Part shown: in pieces, positions 56,470-64,000 of the stretch
How the letters are laid out: each line of letters begins with the position of its first letter
Position numbering within the stretch: position 1 is the stretch's first letter
Source: Cristatella mucedo
Lineage: Eukaryota > Bryozoa > Phylactolaemata > Cristatellidae
Reading direction: 5' to 3'
Assembly (NCBI GenBank): GCA_009760855.2
Contig: WPIO01000046.1
Coordinates: 745,001-809,000, forward strand
Length of the DNA: 64,000 nt
Notes under the pieces: generated by a model
Databases searched by the model: none
Seen by the model: the letters and a program-made list of their open reading frames with translations, nothing else
What the model was told of the DNA's origin: nothing
Position numbers and translations under genes: made by a program

Positions 56470-57055
56470 ACCATTCCAATCGGTTAGTGATAACATACAC
56501 AGTTAATAAGCATAAGCAGAACAAATCACACGGCCTAAGCAAAAGCGATGAGGAACAGGTAGGTTTTTAGTTTCTTTTAAAATTTGGTGAAGTCACGAAA
56601 GTCGTGATGTCAGTCTCGAGTGAGTTCCAGGCTTTGGATCGTTCGAACTGAAGGCACTGTTTCCAAAAGATTTGTGGTTCGTTAGAGGCACAGCTCAACG
56701 ACTTGAGAGCAAAGATCAGGTGGTACGATGCCTAGACTGATTGAGAAGTAGCTCAAAAAGATAGGTTGAAGCTACAGAATGAAGGGACCTAAAAGTAAAC
56801 TAAAGAACGTTGAAGTCCATTTGCTGTTTGATGGGGAGCCAGTGTAGGTCGCAGACAAGTGGTGCAATGTAAAAATTGCGACGTTCACACCAGACAAGCC
56901 CAGCTGCACAGTTTTGCACCAACTGTAAGCATCTTATTGCATAGGCAAAAAGACATACAAGTTACAAAAGTCAGTCAAAATGTCGAAAAATGCATGGACT
57001 AGCTTGGCAGTGAGAGGTCCTTATCTAAGCAAGCCCGAGTGCAGTGTTACGTGGG
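56470..57055 (-). mobile_element. LINE A, RT C-terminal part
   Basis: The minus strand matches LINE A from GCTTGCTTAGATAAGGACC (ACLDKD region) through the CHITPLL and WNSLPT regions to the 3' UTR. The hairpin is missing, and SINE2 abuts its 3' end. Confidence 0.7.
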
Positions 57056-57158
57056 TGAAAGTAAGGAGGAGTCCAACCATTTGTGGACATTTCACCTTCT
57101 GCACTAAAGCAAGTCCGGGCACGGGCCGAGGGACAGAAACTTCTTTGGCGAGCCTTAC

Positions 57159-57337
57159 CGGCTTTCTGTGGGTCTGCAGCCAAGTCGGGACCACCGGTCC
57201 GGTAAAGGTGGGCCATCTTCGCAAAGAGCTGGTAGGCCGGGTCGGCCATCGTGGCATCGTACTCGCCGCTCTCGTCTCTCTCCTGAGTGCAGACTGCTTT
57301 ATCCAACCAGAACACTGCTTCTCGATACGATACCGTC
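57159..57337 (-). CDS. EEF2K: eEF2 kinase, penultimate coding exon
   Basis: The acceptor is strongly pyrimidine-rich (GCCCCCTTTCTCCAG) and the donor is G|GTAAGG. The 179-bp exon completes an Arg codon, then encodes TVSYREAVFWLDKAV, CTQERDESGEYDATMADPAY, QLFAKMAHLYRTGGPDL and AADPQKA plus one base. It parallels, from memory, human eEF2K DWLEALHWYNTALEM, DEGGEYDGMQDEPRY, EAEMLFTGGYGLEKDPQRSG. This is a SEL1-like repeat of the helical C-terminal domain that links the kinase to eEF2 binding. Phases with both neighbouring exons fit exactly. Confidence 0.92.
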
Positions 57338-58276
57338 CTGGAGAAAGGGGGCACGCAGGTGGGAATTATTGAAGGCACGGAAAGCAGTCAGAGCGAGCAA
57401 GCATGAACAGCAGCGGCTCGCCAGCGGGTCACCAGTGCAAACATGGACCCGGCAGGGCGTCACATTAACAGCACAGCACTGCACTGCTGACTGCCGGAGC
57501 CATCATGATGAACTGCATCTGAACTGTACACCTGACTAGCTGCCTTCGCGGCTTTGAACTACGAACGTTGAACAACCGCTGGACTGCCACCCCCTACCGG
57601 TAGGTCCTAAAGGCATGTGAACCCATGCATGGATCCCTTCACGAAACACTCAGCACTCTTCAGAGGGCTATAAAAAATAATAACTGAGATCACTCTGATT
57701 GTGCTCTTTGTGACTATCTGACCTCGAATGCACTTGACTGATCTGTCGCATACCTATTATGCACTTACCTAGGCATGCTATTTACTTAGCATCCTTTGAG
57801 ACCAGCTTAATTTTGATTAATGTTCCACAAAAGAGAAAAAATAGGCAGACAAAAGTTTCGGGAAGCAAAGGCAAAAAATTTGGTAAACTACACCTGCACG
57901 TGCCGTGCTCTGCTCGTGAGCAAACTGTGCGCGTATTGCAAGTGCACATTTCTAAGGGCAAATGCCACATCTCTGGCATGCTTGCACGAGATGGAACTAC
58001 ACTACATTACAACTACCATATGCAATACATCTGTTTTGAACCTTCTCTAACATTAGCCAGAGACTACTCTTCGAGAGAGGCGAGAGACCGAAACTTCTTC
58101 TACAAAAAGCTAGTCTAACTTTAGACTGCTTAGTTTGTGTTCCTGTGGCTACTCTGCGAGCAGCTTGTACCTTGTTCGGCTGTAGGGGTGTGCCTTCAGG
58201 GTGTGGACCATCGATAGCGATTACAGGCGTACCAGTGTCCGCTATAACGCGATTCCAGTGGTTCTATTAGTTTCAA

Positions 58277-58452
58277 GTTGCATGCTGACCCTGTGCATGT
58301 CACCCCTAACCATATTATTCATTTTGTTTGTTTTTCAAGCATGATTTTACTTACCATTCAATTGCATTTCCCTTTGCGGCAAATGTAAAGCGCCTAGAAA
58401 GAGATTAGGTTCTCTGAAGGCGCTTTATCAAGTGCATTATTATTATTATTAT
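58277..58452 (+). mobile_element. LINE A 3' UTR and tail
   Basis: GCATGCTGACCCTGTGCATG starts the UTR. It ends with the hairpin, GCTTTATCAAGTGCATT and (ATT)n. Truncated within the UTR. Confidence 0.88.
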
Positions 58453-58779
58453 ATTCAACTGGCAGGCCCGCTTTGCACTGCATAAGGCGCTTTCCCCGGC
58501 ATATATCTCCATACAAAGTGGCCCACAATAAGCTGTTGGTTTCGGAGCCCAGTTTGGCTTGGGTGTAATTTAACCCCCACACTAGTCCCGAGTTTCATTG
58601 TATCCCGGCAGAGTTAAAGAAATTCGGATTTTGATCACTGAAGAACTCGGGCAGCTTCGCGATCATGCAGTCATGCTGGCCGAGTCCGATCCGAGCCGAG
58701 GTTCGCCACTGGGTGCAAACTACCTTAAAAGACGCCCGACTTTTTTTATGTAACAGACATCCGAGATGCTTCTAAAGCA

Positions 58780-60215
<1,436 letters not shown>

Positions 60216-60690
60216 CATTATGTTAATTAACCTTGTTGAGAAAGAAATGGCCATAATAGTGACAATTGGTAAGATCGTCAAATCTTTTTAAATCTATGCA
60301 CTCTGCCTCTCCAGTGTTGAACAACAGACTTGTGATAGGCAAAGCCTTTATCATAGTCTGCATGGCTTGCTCTCTAACTAAAAGTCTCTACCTAAAAGCC
60401 CCTCTACTTAAAAGTCACTGACTGAGAGGCCCACGTGCAGACATATGGCACGGCTTCTAAAACGAATAAGGCTTCTAAAGAACAAATGGAAACTGAACCT
60501 AAAGTCGTCAACTAGCCGCAGGCATTTTATTAAGCAAACGGAAGTGATGAAATCGACATTTTTCAATCTGTACACCTACTAAGAAAACATGAAGAAATTG
60601 TTTCTCTCTGGCAAGAGTATATTGCACACAACCTTCTGGTCTCAGCACTTACGAAACGAGAATGCCTACCGTGTATATATACACTCACGT
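60216..60690. other. Non-coding intronic DNA
   Basis: Repeated CTAAAAGTC/CCTAAAAG blocks near 60380-60410 are the only structure. No exon. Confidence 0.3.
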
Positions 60691-60708
60691 GTGTGTGTGC
60701 GTGCCTGT

Positions 60709-60709
<1 letters not shown>

Positions 60710-60792
<83 letters not shown>
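60710..60792. repeat. (GT)n microsatellite
   Basis: About 80 bases of GT, with a less regular GTGTGTGCGTGCCTG lead at 60691. Confidence 0.97.
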
Positions 60793-60794
<2 letters not shown>

Positions 60795-61254
60795 ATTCGG
60801 CATAGATCGGTCAGTTCGGGAACTAAAATGCAGGGCGGGAAAGCAACGAGCAAAGGCAAGCGCTAGTCGGCGTCGCTCACAGTCACACAGGGCACACAGG
60901 TATAGATAAGGCTACTGGCGGCTCAGCAGCATTCGCTTATGGCAGTGCTTCCTCGCGATCGATACTAGTATTTTGAGCCGTGCTCATCGCTTACACATAC
61001 TCCAATGGGAAAAGCAATACATAGTGATAGTGTAGCACTTTAGCTGACCACTGAATGGGCATCCCCATCTATACTGAATTGCACGCGAAGCAGAAAAGAG
61101 CCTGCCTCTCGAAGATGGGACGACTAGAGGTGCAACAGGCTGCACCAATTGCAAGAGCAGTTGCAAGTATGACGACGGTTTATAGTCAACGTCGCGGCAT
61201 GCAGAAACCCTTAAACAAGTGAGTCTATCAGAAAGTAATGTAGAGGTCTGTTAG

Positions 61255-62340
61255 CCAGTGCAGGTCGGCAAGTAGTGTGATGTGGCAACTGCGATGCTCA
61301 GGACAGACGAGCCTAGCTGCAGAGTTTTGCACCAGCTGCAATCGCCTGATCGCACATGCCGGTAGGCCAGTAAGCATTGAGTTTCAGAAGTCGAGACGGG
61401 ATGTCACGAATATATAGACCAACTTAGACGTGGTATCCTTATCTAAACAAGCCCGAATTTTAGCAATGTTATGTGGCTGAAAGTAGGTAGACTTGATCGT
61501 GGAGCTGATGTGATCGTCTAATGAAAGGTCATTTTAGAACACGACACCTAAATTTAGTGCAGATTCAATGGGAGATATGATGGCAGAGCCGATTTTGAGC
61601 ATTAGCCTTTCCAATTTCTGAATTACACTTGGTTTGCCCATAACCAGTAAGTTGATTTCATCATCCAGTTTGAGAAAGTTTAATGTCATCAATGTGTGGA
61701 TGTCATCAATACCTGCAGCAAGGGAGTTAAGCGAACTCGTCGTGCTGGAGGGCTGGGAGGGATCAAAGCAAAGGTACAACTGAATGTCATCTGCATAGAT
61801 GTGAAAGCCTAGATTGTGCCTGTCGAGGGAGAGTATAACCCGTGAAAAGAACGGGACCAAGCACGGAGCCCTGAGGTACCCAATATTTCAGAGGTTCCTC
61901 TGATGATCTTTGTCCATTTACATCAATACTCTGGAGTTTCCCACCGAGATAGGACTTGAACCATTGCAGTGCAGTGCCAGTGATGCCCAGGCGAGATGAG
62001 CGGTGCTGACTTGGTGATCAATAGTATCAAAAGCTGCCGAAAGATCGAGCAAAACAAGCAGAGAAACTCTACCTAAGGCTGCATTCCTAAGTAGGTCGTT
62101 ATACACCGAAGCAATGCTGACTCTGTGGAGTGATTAGCTCTAAAACCAGACTAGAACTCACCAGCAAGGTTTAAAGTTTCAATATATGAGTTCAATTGTT
62201 CTGCCACGACTCATTCCAGTGTCTTTGATAGGAACGGTAGACAGGAGACTGGGCAGAAGTTCTCTTGGTCTAGTGTTGCTTTATTGAGTGCTGCAGCTGT
62301 CCCACAGACAGTTATGCTCGGTCGGTCACAGGTATTGACC
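61255..62340 (-). mobile_element. LINE A reverse transcriptase, both ends missing
   Basis: The minus strand covers RT from upstream of the YNDLLRNAALGRVSLLVLLD region (about 62100) to the HITLLADLHWL region (61260). FHIYADDIQLYLCF, with an intact YADD, lies at about 61800. It extends further 5' than the 52736 copy. The 3' UTR and tail are absent, and stops are present. Confidence 0.82.
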
Positions 62341-62742
62341 GAAGACCAACTCATGCACCGGACGTAAAAGTCTTAGGAAGGCGAGTAGTGAGATGGAAGC
62401 AGCCGGCTTCGTCGACAAGGCGAAATGACATGGCATGCCTCAATAAATCCGGAGCGATCTGAGCGAGGCCAGCGAGCCTGCTGCCTTTCGCCAACCAAGA
62501 TGTGCACAACTTTTGCGCGTTACATGCCGATCGTGCATGCTCTGATGGCAAGACTGGTGATGCCACACTGAGAGCAGTCGGCAGAAGCAGCTACAGACGC
62601 AGCTAGACACGGCCGAAAGGTAGCAGGGCATCTGTCGCGATCAGCAGCAGCCACAAGAGAGAACAGGGAAGCAACTGCCGATCTCACCGGGACTAGCAGA
62701 GAACAACATTACAGGACAAAGACGAAGTCAGAGGAAGCAAAC

Positions 62743-62743
<1 letters not shown>

Positions 62744-62773
<30 letters not shown>

Positions 62774-62774
62774 C
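62744..62774. repeat. Short (GA)n tract
   Basis: About 15 GA units. Confidence 0.95.
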
Positions 62775-63183
62775 ACTCGCAGCCTCAGCAGTCGGCACAT
62801 ATGCAGTGCTAGTGTGCGCAGTGGATGCAACAACAGCACTAGTTGCAGAAGTCGTGATGCAATAAAGAGCTGGATTCAAGTACCAAGTCCAAAACAATCA
62901 CGTGGAAACACAATAATTCAAAGAAGGAAAAATTATTGCAGGATATTTCAAGAAAAATATCAATTCACTTCTGCAATACGGTGGAAACCGAATAGGACAG
63001 GGTGTAGCTTAAACCTTGGTAGGAAACCAAAATATACGACGGGTCCACAGCAAGACTCAAGAAGCAATTATTCCCAACAGGTAGGCCAATGCCAACAAGC
63101 TAGGGGAGAGCAATTCTAGCCTAATTGGAGTCCAGGTCTACAACACATTTAATATAAATTGACCAAATGCAGTTTGCCTTACC

Positions 63184-63308
63184 GTTGAGAGCCCAGACCG
63201 TTGCCACTTTCATAAGCGTTGGCCATATATATCATGGCTGCTCTGTCACCAGCCTTGGCAGCGGAAATCATATAGTCTATGCCTCGATTTGTGTTCTCAT
63301 CGTTTTCC
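63184..63308 (-). CDS. EEF2K: eEF2 kinase, third-from-last coding exon
   Basis: The 125-bp minus-strand exon starts after ...TTGGTTATAG and ends before GTAAGG. In the phase that fits the next exon it encodes ENDENTNRGIDYMISAAKAG and then DRAAMIYMANAYESGNGLGS, followed by Gln and two bases of an Arg codon. From memory, human eEF2K reads ETEENKTKGFDYLLKAAEAG then DRQSMILVARAFDSGQNLSP at this place. This is a SEL1-like helical repeat. The upstream exons, including the calmodulin-binding segment and the alpha-kinase domain, must lie beyond the right edge. Confidence 0.92.
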
Positions 63309-63412
63309 TATAACCAATAATTATTATACAGGTTTGTCTTACATCAATGCAGCACTGATTGAAGCTGAGTGCAGCCTTCAACAATTATGATGAGCACTAA
63401 CCAACATGTAAT

Positions 63413-63862
63413 GTAATGTATCTCCGTCAGTAACTCCACAAAGTCATAAAGACCATGTGGGTGTTATGCAGGAGAGTTTTGTATAGCGCACTCACAGCCT
63501 AAGCGGCTTTCGGTACGCATACGGTACCCAACAGACTTCGTCTCACGCAACAGAGAGAAAGTGGGAAGCATAGCAGAGTTAGGAGAGCAGTTGAGGTAGT
63601 GAGTAGCATAGAAGTAGCAGTTCAGGACCGCTGAAAAAGATGTGCCATAGTCGGCAGTTGGAGAGTAGATGTCGTTGCGTAAGAATTGTGGAAGCGAGTC
63701 CCACAGTCTAGGACCTGCAGAGCTAAAGCTTCTGTCGCCAACTGTCTTTAAGCGGAGGAATGGGACAGCTAACGTATTGTCCACACAGGACCTGAGGGCG
63801 CGAACAGGCTGAAACTGATGCAGCAGTTCAGCTAGGTACGAAGGAGCCAAGCCATCGCGGAA
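63413..63862 (-). mobile_element. LINE B 3' end in the eEF2K gene
   Basis: The minus-strand frame at 63464-63865 is open and closely matches the C-terminus of the 17246 copy: GLAPSYLAELLHQFQPVRAL, then GDRSFSSAGPRLWDSLPQFL, ending LGCECAIQNSPA. The 3' UTR and an ATTAC-type pentamer tail follow to 63413. 5'-truncated. It lies in the next upstream intron of eEF2K. Confidence 0.9.
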
Positions 63863-64000
63863 CAATCGTAGGAAAACACCAACTTTGCTTTGGAAGGCTG
63901 GCCTCAGTGTCAGCTGTACTAGCTGGTGAGCCAGCTGTACTGGCCAGAAATCTTGCAGCTCTTGCTTAATGTAGCAAAATCTTTATATGATGAAAAATAT
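63863..64000. other. Intronic DNA to the window edge
   Basis: A small duplicated CAGCTGTACT block is visible (about 63911 and 63931). No further eEF2K exon recognised. Confidence 0.35.

Larger units (their letters stand above)
50732..57158 (-). other. EEF2K: eEF2K intron, about 6.4 kb, repeat-rich
   Basis: Flanked by GTAAGG at the 5' side (57158) and a pyrimidine-rich CAG at the 3' side (50732). It contains a long LINE A (51343-52760), a short LINE A tail (53513-53614), a SINE2 (56345-56465) and a LINE A fragment (56470-57055). The part at 53615-56344 holds short unrecognised frames only, for example 170 codons (minus, 53898-54410). I see no further exon there. Confidence 0.85.

Noticed and set aside
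57145-57378. Treating the penultimate eEF2K exon as a stand-alone 117-codon gene
   Set aside because: The frame extends through both splice sites into intron sequence. The exon borders and phases fit the flanking eEF2K exons.
62780-63120. Possible LTR retrotransposon end near an AATAAA at 62863
   Set aside because: I saw neither terminal inverted ends nor a second copy in the window.

Overview
This is intergenic and intronic DNA of an animal nuclear genome. It has short exons with GT-AG splice sites, CpG-rich islands and long microsatellites. It is also packed with non-LTR retrotransposon (LINE) and tRNA-derived SINE copies. I cannot fix the phylum. The presence of eEF2 kinase fits a metazoan other than Drosophila-like flies, in which that gene is absent. 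No bacterial-style operons, CRISPR arrays or rRNA genes are visible.

Host genes. The best-supported gene is eukaryotic elongation factor 2 kinase (eEF2K) on the minus strand. Three consecutive 3' exons are recognised (63308-63184, 57337-57159, 50731-50625), with matching phases and canonical splice sites. They encode the C-terminal SEL1-like repeats down to the stop codon. The two introns, about 5.8 and 6.4 kb, are full of LINE and SINE copies. The left edge (2-379, plus) is the 3' end of a gene whose C-terminus carries an eh1-like Groucho-binding motif. A 376-codon open frame at 33357-34487 (minus) has a basic patch and a C-terminal coiled coil, but I do not recognise it. Two weaker first-exon candidates are a MGSSSSS start at 26436 (minus) and an ETS/YY1-type start at 37920 (plus). 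CpG-rich stretches lie at about 1-800, 1680-2240, 19730-21080, 25080-26240, 33280-38200 and 45800-46860.

Mobile elements. I see at least three LINE groups, all of the APE-endonuclease L2/CR1-like type. LINE A has an (ATT)n tail preceded by a conserved hairpin and is by far the most abundant. LINE B has a TTACA-type pentamer tail. LINE C is older. Two tRNA-derived SINEs are present. SINE1 has clear A and B boxes. SINE2 ends in the same hairpin as LINE A, which suggests it uses LINE A's machinery. Copies are mostly 5'-truncated and often nested. Several occur as inverted pairs. One solo LTR lies at 46903-47155. A decayed coding relict of unknown origin, at about 39750-41880, is interrupted by a SINE1.

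Layout. 1-2.2 kb: 3' end of a host gene plus a CpG region. 2.5-19.4 kb: retroelements. 19.7-21.1 kb: CpG island. 21.4-24.9 kb: inverted repeats of retroelements. 25-27 kb: CpG island with a possible first exon. 27.6-33.2 kb: LINEs and microsatellites. 33.3-38.2 kb: GC-rich block with one open frame, a long 11-bp minisatellite and a promoter-like site. 39.4-49.7 kb: LINE copies, the coding relict and the solo LTR. 50.6 kb to the right end: 3' half of eEF2K with repeat-filled introns.
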